Positions 1 to 10,200 of a DNA stretch of 46,347 nt are shown one piece after another. The stretch covers positions 1 through 46,347 of the forward strand of contig JARQWU010000056.1 of the NCBI GenBank assembly GCA_040182905.1. The letters are read 5' to 3'. Each line of letters starts with the position of its first letter. Position 1 is the first letter of the stretch. The notes under the pieces are model-generated. The model was not told the origin of the DNA. It did not search any database and worked only from the letters and a program-made list of their open reading frames with translations. The stretch comes from Barthelona sp. PAP020 (taxonomy: Eukaryota > Metamonada: BaSk clade). The translations under genes were made by a program, and so were the position numbers.

Positions 1-487
1 GAGTTAGCTTAAGGTTTGGGGAAAACTCACGTGGATTCAGATGCCCAAGTAACTTAAAAATTGGACCTAAGGGTGGTCAAGAAACAACAAATAAAGGGAG
101 TGATATTTGATGACCTCTTTATATCTCCAATAAATTCCGTTCATTGAGCATGAACTTCCACATTATTCATACGTAGTATACACAAAATATATTAAAATTA
201 TTCTTTTGCGACAATTTGAATGGAATCATGGTAAAAATAATTTATTGTTTTTTTTAATTATTTAATTATTTAATTTATTTTTGTTCAAGCTTGAACATTT
301 TCAACTTTCTCCTTTATACTTTATTCGTTTGTTTTTGAACAGTGGAACAATTTTCCATATTTTTTGAACGGCCAAAAATTTTAACAAACATTACTAAAAA
401 CAAAAAGTTTGAAAAAGAATAAATATTTTACAAATATATTTATGGTAACTAAGGAAATTATTGATTTCACAAAAAAAAAATAATAAT
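1..487. other. Intergenic / window edge, no gene recognised
   Basis: No open frame of note. Bases 1-180 look less A+T-rich than the usual spacers here and contain a small inverted repeat (GACC...GGTC, around 64-80). From about 230 the sequence is T- and A-rich and leads into the 3' end of the kinase gene on the minus strand. A 3' UTR or an unrecognised RNA could lie in the first 180 bases. Confidence 0.4.
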
Positions 488-1706
488 TTAATTAACTTTT
501 CGACTATCTTTGGAATATGTTTGACTATGCATTCTGCGAATCATTTGTCTTGTATTTTCAATGGCGTTGCTAGTTTGAAAGTTATTCACTTCATTTCTAC
601 TTGAATTTATCTTTGGTTCTTCAGTTTTTGCTTCTTTTACATCATCAATATCCTTTGAATGCTTATTTTTTTCCAATTCCGCTAAGAACTGCTCTACTCG
701 TGTGGAATGTTTCTTTTTTTGTGATTGGGAGCTTTGTTCAATGCTCATATTTGGACCAGGTGAATTATGACCACGAGTTCCATCAGTCCTTAGATAAGAC
801 CAATCAAAAAGATAATCAAAATGATATCCTTCCCTGTTAAACAAATCACGGAATAATTTTCTCAGGTAGGAATAATCAGGCCTATCATCAAAACGCAACG
901 TTCGTACATAATTTAGATAAATAATAAACTCAACAGGATAACCACGACACAACACTTCAACTCTGGTGTGGGTTTTTCGATCTGCAATCTTGTCATATTT
1001 TTCTTTCTTTGTGTTAGCCCGAATATTTTGCCAAGGAAGGGCTCCTCTTAAGAAATAAATAAGTACATATCCCAAACATTCTAAATCGTCTCTTCTGGAT
1101 TGTTCAATACCATTATGAGTATTCAAACTAGCGTATCTAGCTGTACCTGTCAAACTTTTATTATCTCTAAATGGAATATGCATTCCACGATGATCCCTAT
1201 ATCTTTTAGCAAGTCCAAAATCAATAAGATATACAAGATTTGAACGAGACGCAGTTCCCATCAAAAAATTATCAGGTTTAATATCACGATGCAGAAAATT
1301 CCTGGCATGAACATACTGAACACGTGAAATCATTTGATCGGCCAACATTAAAACAGTTTTTAAAGAAAATCTACGATGACATACATTGAACAAATCTTCA
1401 AGAGAAGGTCCCAACAATTCAATAACAAGAACATTATAATCTGATTCAATACCATACCAACGTATATGGGGAATTCCAATTCCACCAGCCAATAATCTGT
1501 ATAATTTTGATTCATATATCAATTGTGGATGTGCTGTTCGAATTGGTTCAAATTTTATAGCAACTTCTTCTGCAGTTACCATATTAAAACCCAGATGAAT
1601 ATCACCAAAAGCTCCTTGACCGATTCGCTTGCCAACACGATATTTATCGCCAACTCTAATTGTTAGTTAATTATAATAATAAAAATAAATACACAGTAGG
1701 CACCAT
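488..1706 (-). CDS. Casein kinase 1 family protein kinase (two exons)
   Basis: Ser/Thr kinase of the CK1 family. The CDS is complement(488..1655) joined to complement(1693..1706), giving 393 residues. Visible motifs are the Gly-rich loop GQGAFGD, ATP lysine in VAIK (K39), catalytic HRDIKPDN (D129), DFG (D150) and the CK1-specific [11 protein letters not shown] and RRDDLE segments. The kinase core ends near residue 290; the remaining ~100 residues are a polar, Lys/Ser-rich tail, as in CK1 delta/epsilon-type enzymes. Without the 37-nt intron the gene would start at MVTAEE and lose the whole Gly-rich loop. Splicing restores an ATG and the sequence [17 protein letters not shown] in frame. Its substrates cannot be read from sequence; CK1 enzymes act broadly in trafficking, DNA repair and the cell cycle. 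Confidence 0.92.
1656..1692 (-). other. 37-nt intron in the CK1 gene
   Basis: On the minus strand it starts GTATTT and ends ACTAACAATTAG. Exon 1 is 14 nt (ATG GTG CCT ACT GT, phase 2) and exon 2 begins with A, so the join gives GTA-GTT-GGC and keeps the kinase frame. The frame upstream of exon 2 is closed by a TAA inside the intron, so splicing is required for a conserved N terminus. Confidence 0.85.
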
Positions 1707-2080
1707 AATTTCGAAAAAAGGAAAAGAATTGAAAGAAAAACAAAAAAAATGTGGATTTATGGGTGATGTGAATTACATCCATCCATTCATCTCATTTCAA
1801 AAAGGAGTCAATATTGTATTTTGTCAATTATTTATGCATTAACAGTATTATAAATGAATAATTAAACCATAAAAACAAAAAAATGAATTGAAATGTAAAT
1901 TTTTTACCCTTAACACAAATCATTGTCCATAAAGCATATGAAATAAATGAATGTTTTTAACAAATAGTTTCATGTATAAAAATGAATTCAAATAATTACA
2001 AAGAAAATAAGAACATATTTCTTTTATTGTAATAAGAAGAAAAAAGAAATTTTTCCTATAAATTTATAAATTTTAAATAA
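1707..2080. promoter_or_regulatory. Spacer: CK1 upstream region and PAN2 3' end
   Basis: Holds the 5' flank of the kinase (a minus-strand T-rich run lies just before its ATG) and the 3' flank of PAN2, both on the minus strand. No RNA gene or open frame supported. Confidence 0.4.
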
Positions 2081-4972
2081 TCAAATTGAACTCAACAAGG
2101 GAAAAGAAAGAGAAAAACTTTCATCATTTACAATTTTAACAACACTGTCGTAATTGATGTTAAAACCATAAAGTCTGCCAAAATTGTAAATTTCGTCGAT
2201 TAAATCATCAATAATTTCATCTTTTTGAAATTTTAAATATAATTGATACAAGTTCCAAGTGCTTAAGCTATCTTCAATTGAACAATGAACTTCTTTTTGA
2301 ATATTCTTTTTGAATAATACAAGACTCAAGAATTTTAATGATAAATATCTTTGTTTTTCTTTGTAAAACAATAGTTGGGTATCAATAATCTGTTTATTTG
2401 CCAAATCGTTCGGAAAAATGATGTTAAGCTGCCAAAAATCGTTGTGGATACTGTGACCAATAAATTTCACTTGATTCTGTAATAACCACAAAACTTTAAG
2501 TTGAATTTTGCTTAATTGAAGTAAATTTCGGGTTGAATCTTTGACATCAAGATCTTTTGCCTTAATTCCAGAAAATTGAGTTAGCAATTCCTGAATCTTA
2601 ACTGAAATAATCACATAATCATCAACAAATGTACACCCAACATTATCATTAGACTTGTTATTTGTTCCACATACAATTGAAATCCGAGCTGGAGTAAATT
2701 CATATGGTCTACCTTGAATAGACCTACCATAATTATCAACACAATATCTAGGCAATTTAGATGCAACAAATTCGCAATCCATTATGACATATTCATTCGA
2801 TGAATTGGGTATTTCAAATGAATCAAATTCTTTAAAGGTAGAATGTGGAGAAGTTGAATTAGATGGAATAAACACTTCAATGGGTAATTTTAAAGGTGCA
2901 TATTCCGATGGAATTTGATGCTTAATGTCACAATATATACACCCAAGAATACATAGTTTATTTTGTTTGATAAATTCATTCAAATCCTCATCGTTCTCAA
3001 CAGAATACTCTTTATTCATGAGTTTATGATATCCGTTCATGTAGAAATGATATTCAATTAATCCTGTGTTAAAACAATGTTTTTGGATCATTATTGAAGG
3101 TGAAAACTCAAAATCACTGCATAAGAACAGAGAAAATGGTGAATAATTAACAATTTCTGAATCTTCAATCAAATTTAAGTATTTCTTACCAGAATCCATC
3201 CAAATGTTACCATTCCAACTTATGTTAGGAGGAAATCTTTCAAATTTCCCATACATACAAAAAGTTGATGGAAAACGTTCTAAATAGGAACTGTTTTTAC
3301 TATTTGCTAAAATATTTAACAATTTAGTCACACTGTCAATTTTTTCGTATGGAAAAATTGCTGGAAGTAAAGAGTATCCATTTGATTCATCATTTACAAG
3401 TGTATTTGAATATTTCAAACAAAAAGTAAAAGTTCTATACCAAGAAGGAGCTTTTGGTGCTATATAAGTCAATATATTCTTCATTAAACCAGTGAAATTA
3501 ATGTTTGTGCTAAAAAGAACTTTCAAAATGTTACTTAGCTCTTTTATACATAACACACAAGAATTATCCAACGTATTCATAGAAATCATTTGAAATAACA
3601 CAAATAAAGAACATAATAAACAAGAATTTTCACTACAATGATAAATATCATGTTTAAAAATGATTTGCCGCATTCCGGGCCAATACCACAGGATAATTAG
3701 AATAAATGTAGCAAAATTATCATCTTTTTCGGTAATGACAAAAGTCATACCATCACATAATTGTAAAGTTGCATCAATCCTTTCCTTCAAAGTGGTTCCT
3801 CTATCAAAAAAAGGTTTAATCGCTAGATCACAGGTCTTTGGCGATCTCTTCGTTGGTTTCAATCCATTCATTCCATCAAAAAAATACAAACGCTGAAAAA
3901 TATTCAATTCCGATATAGAATTCATCTCTTGTAAACAATGCAAAGTGGCAACTGGTCTGTCTATTACATTTGTAGATTCTGGAAATATACCGCCTCGAAT
4001 TTCAACACTCTTAGCCAAATCAGAATCTCCTAATCGTGGTGTAACCAAATAATCTCTGAATGCATAAGAAACTCCCAGAGAAGAAGACATTGCACAACTA
4101 GTAAGAGAATAATGTCCAAATGGTGAAGGACTTATTTCTTCAGTCTCTAAACATTGAGCGGCTTGCAAAGGATTCACGTTTGTGGTTAAAGCACCTTGAT
4201 TATCTACCAACAAAATATTTTCATCAAAACCATAAATATACTGGTATGTTTTGTTTACCCTTGTCTTCTTGGGATTAAAAGGATTCCTTAGATCAAATAA
4301 ACAAAGACTGTATCGGTCATTGAAAGAAATTTGAGAAACATTGTTGGTTCCGCTTAAACAGTAGTAATGATCATTCACCATATTTGCAGAACAACAAGAG
4401 CTTAATATTCTTGACTGGTAAAATCGTTTACCATCCCTAACATCAAAAAAGTTAACTTCTCCATCATTAGATACACAAGATAAAATGTTATTATACTGCC
4501 ATTGAGCCTTTAAAAGATTCTTAACTTCAAATTCGCCCATTATCGATTCGTTCGCAACATCATACATGTAACAAACATTCTTCAAGGTAGAACTTAGAGT
4601 AAAGATATGATTTTCAACACTCTTTTCGATCCCATTCAATTTAGATACCTCAAATTTGGAATTTACAAAATTTGTCTTCAATAGGCCAAATGAAGAATAA
4701 ACTTTGAAATCATTGTCTGTTAGCATGTATATGTTATCTGTATCATTGTCATCATTATGACAAATAGTGAAAGTACTGACAGAATTAGATTTATTAAGTT
4801 GAATATTAAGAGGAATCGTTAAATCTGATAAACTTATTGCAAATAATTTTCCTTCATTTGTGGAAGCCCACAAAGTTGTAGAAAAAATTTCTCCATATTC
4901 TAAATGACAAATATTTCCATATTTAAATTTGGTTACATCATTATATATTGTTTCAAATTGGAAAGATGTCAT
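2081..4972 (-). CDS. PAN2: PAN2, catalytic subunit of the PAN2-PAN3 poly(A) deadenylase
   Basis: Removes poly(A) tails of cytoplasmic mRNA in complex with PAN3. The 963 residues follow the family order: N-terminal WD40 propeller (about 1-310), a linker with the sequence NPLQAAQC, a catalytically dead ubiquitin-hydrolase-like domain (about 380-700), and a C-terminal DEDDh exonuclease (about 730-930). The exonuclease residues look intact: Asp and Glu in MDCEFV (near 733-735), Asp in GHSIHNDF (near 845), and His and Asp in HCSIED (near 895-900). The length is below animal PAN2 (about 1200) but complete. The start codon is the first ATG after in-frame stops. It sits head to head with PAN3, with 253 bp between the two ATGs. 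Confidence 0.92.
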   Translation of the reverse strand: MTSFQFETIYNDVTKFKYGNICHLEYGEIFSTTLWASTNEGKLFAISLSDLTIPLNIQLNKSNSVSTFTICHNDDNDTDNIYMLTDNDFKVYSSFGLLKTNFVNSKFEVSKLNGIEKSVENHIFTLSSTLKNVCYMYDVANESIMGEFEVKNLLKAQWQYNNILSCVSNDGEVNFFDVRDGKRFYQSRILSSCCSANMVNDHYYCLSGTNNVSQISFNDRYSLCLFDLRNPFNPKKTRVNKTYQYIYGFDENILLVDNQGALTTNVNPLQAAQCLETEEISPSPFGHYSLTSCAMSSSLGVSYAFRDYLVTPRLGDSDLAKSVEIRGGIFPESTNVIDRPVATLHCLQEMNSISELNIFQRLYFFDGMNGLKPTKRSPKTCDLAIKPFFDRGTTLKERIDATLQLCDGMTFVITEKDDNFATFILIILWYWPGMRQIIFKHDIYHCSENSCLLCSLFVLFQMISMNTLDNSCVLCIKELSNILKVLFSTNINFTGLMKNILTYIAPKAPSWYRTFTFCLKYSNTLVNDESNGYSLLPAIFPYEKIDSVTKLLNILANSKNSSYLERFPSTFCMYGKFERFPPNISWNGNIWMDSGKKYLNLIEDSEIVNYSPFSLFLCSDFEFSPSIMIQKHCFNTGLIEYHFYMNGYHKLMNKEYSVENDEDLNEFIKQNKLCILGCIYCDIKHQIPSEYAPLKLPIEVFIPSNSTSPHSTFKEFDSFEIPNSSNEYVIMDCEFVASKLPRYCVDNYGRSIQGRPYEFTPARISIVCGTNNKSNDNVGCTFVDDYVIISVKIQELLTQFSGIKAKDLDVKDSTRNLLQLSKIQLKVLWLLQNQVKFIGHSIHNDFWQLNIIFPNDLANKQIIDTQLLFYKEKQRYLSLKFLSLVLFKKNIQKEVHCSIEDSLSTWNLYQLYLKFQKDEIIDDLIDEIYNFGRLYGFNINYDSVVKIVNDESFSLSFPLLSSI

Positions 4973-5225
4973 CTAATTTTTTAATTTAATAGGTATTATC
5001 AATTATTTTTCTTTTTTTTTTGTATCAATCTTCTTTTAAAACATTTTTCTGTACGTATAAACAATAATAAAGTTATATAATTAATTCATTTAGAAAGAAA
5101 TAGTAAATGAAAAAATTAATAGACAAAGAAAATGAAAAGGTAATGTTTTTTTGTTTAACAAAGTTTTGGTTTTTTTTTGATTTTAAGAATCATGTAGGTT
5201 GTTTTAATTAAAACTTATTATATTG
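4973..5225. promoter_or_regulatory. Shared divergent promoter of PAN2 and PAN3
   Basis: A 253-bp spacer between the ATGs of PAN2 (-) and PAN3 (+), the two subunits of one complex. It contains several T or A runs of 8-10 nt and no open frame. A bidirectional promoter is an inference from geometry and from the shared job of the two products. Confidence 0.55.
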
Positions 5226-6854
5226 ATGAACTTTAAAGAGATTAATTTTGACAAAATTAAATTTGAAGAGCCTTCTTTTGAACAATCCACCAAACTTGAA
5301 TTTAATTTTAAGCCTGATACTTTTTTTGAAATTAGTAATGAACATTTATCGTATTCTGATAATGAAATTGTTTTGGGTAGCATTAAAAATACAGAAAAAA
5401 AGGAAAATTCCCAAGTTGAAAATCAAAAAAACAGTAAGAATAAATTTCTATTGGATGATGAGAATTTTAACTTCAATGTTGATGTGATTGATGACACATC
5501 TGACAGACCAAAAAGTCGATTTACTGATATTGGAGCATTTGATGATTTTGAACCGTTAAAGATTGATTTTGAAGCGCAATATTATTTACCAAAGTCAGAT
5601 TGTAATTTATTTAAAATTGATAACACGTTATCAAAGAATATCCAGTCTTCTTTACAAAAATTATTTACAATGCACAATGTTACCTCGAATATTTTTTTAA
5701 AAAAGGTTTACACTTCGTTAAAACATCGTTATTTTTCGTTTTTTGATTTGAATACCAATTTTTTTACATCCAAACAAAAAAAGAATGAATTCAAGCGAAA
5801 CTTTGAATTAGCAGGAAATAACATTTACAGGGTGATTGATTTGGAAGGAAATTTTAAAACTTTGCGAATTTTTCCAGAAATCGATGTTATGAACAATCTA
5901 AATTTAAAACCTAGTGTTATGAAGTATTGTATTCCTGGAATAAGTCAAATTGAGTGTGTAAAGGTTGAAAAATTGTTAAACGATGAGTTTAATTCCATCT
6001 TAGTTGTTGAAAGATTCCATAAGCATAGTTTTTCCCTTGCTAAGTTTTTTAATAAGCATAATATTAATGTTAGCAATTTTTTTCGAATGCTAAGTCAAGT
6101 TTTAAGTCTATTATATCAAGTTCACAAGAAAGGAGAAGCTTTTTTATCTTTAGATGTTCATAGAATACTGTTATCGTATTTTAATGGTCAAATTATGTTA
6201 AATGGGTTTGGTTTGGGACATGTTTTTAGATTTAGAGAGGATTTGAGTTTAAAGGAACAACAACGTGAAGATTTAAGAGATTTAGGATGTATCATTGAAG
6301 ATTTATCCCAAAAATATTTCAGTAATGACCCCGAATATGTTAAACTTGAAGATTTAATCGACTATTTTATCAATACAGTCGATTTAACCGTTGAAATGGC
6401 TTTAACTAAGTTTGTTCTGGAATTATCTGATAGTTTTACTCATCATTTAGCTTCGACAGATATCTTGTTTGATTCTATTCATACTCTATTTGATTGTGAT
6501 CGTATTTCAAGAATCTTTTTTAAATTGCATTCAATAATTGCTCATGAACCCATAATAAATGAGAATAAGAACGAAGTCATTCAATATTCAACAGAAGGTC
6601 GTACAAATCCCATTGAAACCTTTAACTTGATACATTTATTTTGGAAACAAATATTTGGTAACAATTTTTCAGGCAGACCAGTCATGGATCCTCAATTGGT
6701 TTGGGAAATTTTCAACTTGTTAGAAACGAAATGTGACTCTTCCATTACTCTTATAGATGCTCAAGGCTCAAAAATTGTTGTTACTTATAAAAATTTAGCC
6801 TATGCAATTCAATCATATTGGGAATGTTTATGTGATCCATTCAATAAGTCTTAG
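5226..6854 (+). CDS. PAN3: PAN3, pseudokinase adaptor of the PAN2-PAN3 deadenylase
   Basis: PAN3 recruits PAN2 to poly(A)-binding protein and RNA. The 542 residues comprise a disordered N-terminal part rich in Asp/Glu/Phe/Asn (1-115), a degenerate kinase fold (about 135-380), then a coiled-coil and C-terminal knob (about 400-542). The catalytic-loop region reads SLDVHRILL instead of HRD and the DFG position reads NGFGLG, as expected for this pseudokinase. The C terminus matches the family pattern closely: FDCDRISRIFFKL, then IVVTYKNLAYAIQSYW. I do not see a clear N-terminal CCCH zinc finger or PAM2 motif. The ATG at 5226 is used; the codon before it is TTG. Identification rests on the C-terminal domain and is supported by the adjacent divergent PAN2. 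Confidence 0.85.
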   Translation: MNFKEINFDKIKFEEPSFEQSTKLEFNFKPDTFFEISNEHLSYSDNEIVLGSIKNTEKKENSQVENQKNSKNKFLLDDENFNFNVDVIDDTSDRPKSRFTDIGAFDDFEPLKIDFEAQYYLPKSDCNLFKIDNTLSKNIQSSLQKLFTMHNVTSNIFLKKVYTSLKHRYFSFFDLNTNFFTSKQKKNEFKRNFELAGNNIYRVIDLEGNFKTLRIFPEIDVMNNLNLKPSVMKYCIPGISQIECVKVEKLLNDEFNSILVVERFHKHSFSLAKFFNKHNINVSNFFRMLSQVLSLLYQVHKKGEAFLSLDVHRILLSYFNGQIMLNGFGLGHVFRFREDLSLKEQQREDLRDLGCIIEDLSQKYFSNDPEYVKLEDLIDYFINTVDLTVEMALTKFVLELSDSFTHHLASTDILFDSIHTLFDCDRISRIFFKLHSIIAHEPIINENKNEVIQYSTEGRTNPIETFNLIHLFWKQIFGNNFSGRPVMDPQLVWEIFNLLETKCDSSITLIDAQGSKIVVTYKNLAYAIQSYWECLCDPFNKS

Positions 6855-7231
6855 AATGTTTAAAATATTCTAATCAATTGATTGTTGGTTGTTTATTATG
6901 TGTAACATGTAATTGAATAAAAGAATGAAATTTTTTTTGTTTTTGTTCCTTTTTTTTTGATAAAAAGTTTTATTTTTGTCTAAAAAATAAATTTCTGCCA
7001 CTTTTTTTTATTATTTTTTCTTTTATTGAAAGAATAGTAAAGGAAATATTGATTATCATTCATTTTTATTTTTATTTCATTCAATAGTCTTCATTTACGA
7101 TTGAAATGGTTTAATAACTTAATTTTAAGAACATAAAATTAACATTAACTGTGTTTGAATAAAGTTTTTAAGAAAAAGAAATGTAGTTTTTTTTTTCTTT
7201 TCATATTGCAGCAATACACATTTATAATACG
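6855..7231. promoter_or_regulatory. Spacer between PAN3 and TRAPPC8
   Basis: Contains an AATAAA-type signal shortly after the PAN3 stop (near 6915) and long T runs, the last ending about 30 nt before the TRAPPC8 ATG. No other gene seen. Confidence 0.4.
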
Positions 7232-10200
7232 ATGGATGATACTACATATAGAATATATTCAAAAATGCGAAATTTATTTTTGCCAAAGATATCATATTAT
7301 GAATTACCATGTTTAAATAATCAATATGATGAATGCAAAGGACATATATTTGATTATATACAACAAAATAACATTCATTGTGATATTAATCGAAAGATTT
7401 TATTGTCAGCTGATGAAAGTTTTGTATGTAATGAGTTAATTTTTAAATTTGTTCATGAAAGTGAAATTAATCTCATTTTAACACCTGAGGAAATTAAAGA
7501 AACTATTTTTTCTGATATTGCACATTTTTCCGATTTTCCTCCTTTTAGTTTTCACACAAAAACAGAGAGTAAATTATTTTTAAGTTCTATTGAGGATGCT
7601 ACTCCATGGTATTCCACATTATTAGATACTTTATATTATCGTGTTAACATTGTTGGAGCTGAATATTTAACGTATCCTTTAGGCCGATTTTACATTACAA
7701 AAGCTGATTCTAAGCTTGGAAATCTGTTGGAAGATTCAAAATTTAAGATGAACCATGAACAAACGTTTCCATATTTGTCATATTTTATCTTTGCTTTGTA
7801 TGATCCATTAACAACTTCACCTAATGATTTGAATATCATTTTGGACAATTTTTCCAGCATTCGTGATTGTATTTGCTTTGTTCCTATCAATGGTGGTCTC
7901 AATGAAGTTCGCAGTGGAATGGAAAATTTTGTCAACAATAAATTTTTGGTTGATATTGAACGTGTTTTGCAAAAATATCATAACTTGATTGATAATGAGA
8001 GTTCTTGGGGAGGTAAATTTAGATTATGGCGTAGTCGTAATCAAACACTTGAAACACAGGATATTAATATCAAAAGTCTAGTACCCTATGGTAATAATAC
8101 TATAGAACAAACGATTCGTATGACTGCTGATATTTGTATTCAAATTGGAGGATTGCAAATTGCTTCACAATTGTATAAAGAATTAGGGAAACGTTGTAAA
8201 GCAGATCGTAAATGGTTTTTCCATGCTCAAAACAGAGAAATGTATGCTCTAGCAAAGTTCTTGTTATATTTAGAAAATCCACAAGATTTTGATTTCACTA
8301 AGTTGGATACTTCGTTTAATGAAACTTTATCTCATTATGCTGAATATTTCACTGTCCAAAATATTATTCCATCAGCTGAATTTTATTTGCTAAGGACGTC
8401 TATTATCACTCTTTTATTGTATAATTACACTTCATTGATTCAAAAACGTGGCTTAGATCAATTAGCAATGAATTTAGTCATTACCACTTTGAAATATTTG
8501 AAAAATCCTACATATGCTGCTTTATTCTATGAACAACTAGCATTATTAGAAACATCTAGAGGTCACATCAGAAAGTATTCTTTTCTTTTATACGTTGCTG
8601 CCAGAAAGTATTTCGCTGCTAAACAACATCAACATGCTTTGAGATGTCTATTATCAACAGCTAAATGTTATTGCTTGTTTGATGAAATCGATGATGATAA
8701 TTTATATTTAGCAGCAGAAAAATTGACATATTTGCTTGACAGTGAAGGGGAGAATTGGAAAAATTGGGATGCTACTGAATTTATGACTAAACAACTGGTT
8801 CCACATGCTTGGGGAGACATCAAATTCAAAATCATTGACTTTTTCAGACTTATTTACAATGTTACCAACAATAAAGCTTTGTTAGCTCCTTGTTTAGCTT
8901 CTATATTGAAATTAAAAACTCAACAATCTCAAAAAGAAGCATCAAAGTTTTTTCAAGAGTTATGTGAACTCAGTAAAGAGTTAGGAGATTTAGTTTTCAA
9001 AGATTTTGACTTTTTAATATTTGGCCCCATAAAGATCTTATCTGCCACAGACACAACTGTTGAAAGTGTCAATAGACGTACACGTACATCATCATTTAGT
9101 CAATTAACTCAGTTAGAGTTGTTAACTACAAATAAATTTAATGAATGGACTGATATTGATAACATTATTGAAGAAATCATTACTAAACGTCGTCAAGAGA
9201 GAATAGCCAAACAAGGCTTACCTTCCTTGGAAGAACGTATGAGATTAAGAGACTACGGAAGGATTTCAGCACAGGCTAGGATGTTGTCCTTTTTATTTTC
9301 ATCTATTTCTGCACAAGACGAAACTTTTTACGTTAATATTCAATTGCAAAACACTTTGTTCACGAATGTCCTTGTGAGTGACTTTGTGTTGCGTTATCAA
9401 AAGCTTGAGATAAGCGAATTTGACAAAACAGCTGAACGTTCACTGATTGATGAAGAAAATGAAATTGAAATTGAAGCCATTCCCCTTGAATTCAGATTAG
9501 CTCCATCACAAAAAACTCAAGTCAGAGTAAGCTGTTGTTGTCGTGAAAGTACACATCTTGAGATCATTGGCTGTGAATTCAATTTGTCAACTCTTGATGG
9601 AATCAAACATGGGATTATTCATTGTGAACATGAATTTGAATCAAGAATAGATCTAGATTCTCGTAGATTACCAGAATATCGTCAAATTTATAAAAAAGAA
9701 AGACCTAATATAGCCACAGCATTAAATATTGGACCAATGAACCAACAAAATAATTGTGCACCTTTGAAGTTGAAATCTTCACAACCCCCACTTGTAGTTG
9801 CTGTTGCTAGGCAGATGCCTTTGTTGAAAGCAGAATGTACTTTGGAGCGAACAGAATTTTTCCAAAGCGAGTTAATTCCTTTCAATATTTTGTTAACAAA
9901 TGAGGGCACTCAACCATTATGCAATTTGGTTGCTGTTGCAAGTAATCCCCATTCTGTTTTATTCCCCAGTGATTTCCCCAATAACAATTTGCAAAAAACT
10001 GAATTTAGCAATTGTGGTTTGCTTGAATCATTCATTAGTCCCCGAATTATTGATGAAAGTAAAGATCGATACTTAATTGAGGTGTTGGAAGCAGGTGAAA
10101 CAACCACAATCACTCTATATTTGAATTGTCACACTGTGGGCTCGTGTGATCTCAAAATTGCTTTGTGTTATTCTGATGAAAAACAAGAACCTCCATTTGA

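Noticed and set aside
488-1582. CK1 as a single-exon gene starting at MVTAEE
   Set aside because: Would lack the Gly-rich ATP loop, which is present in frame just upstream and is joined to an ATG by the short intron.
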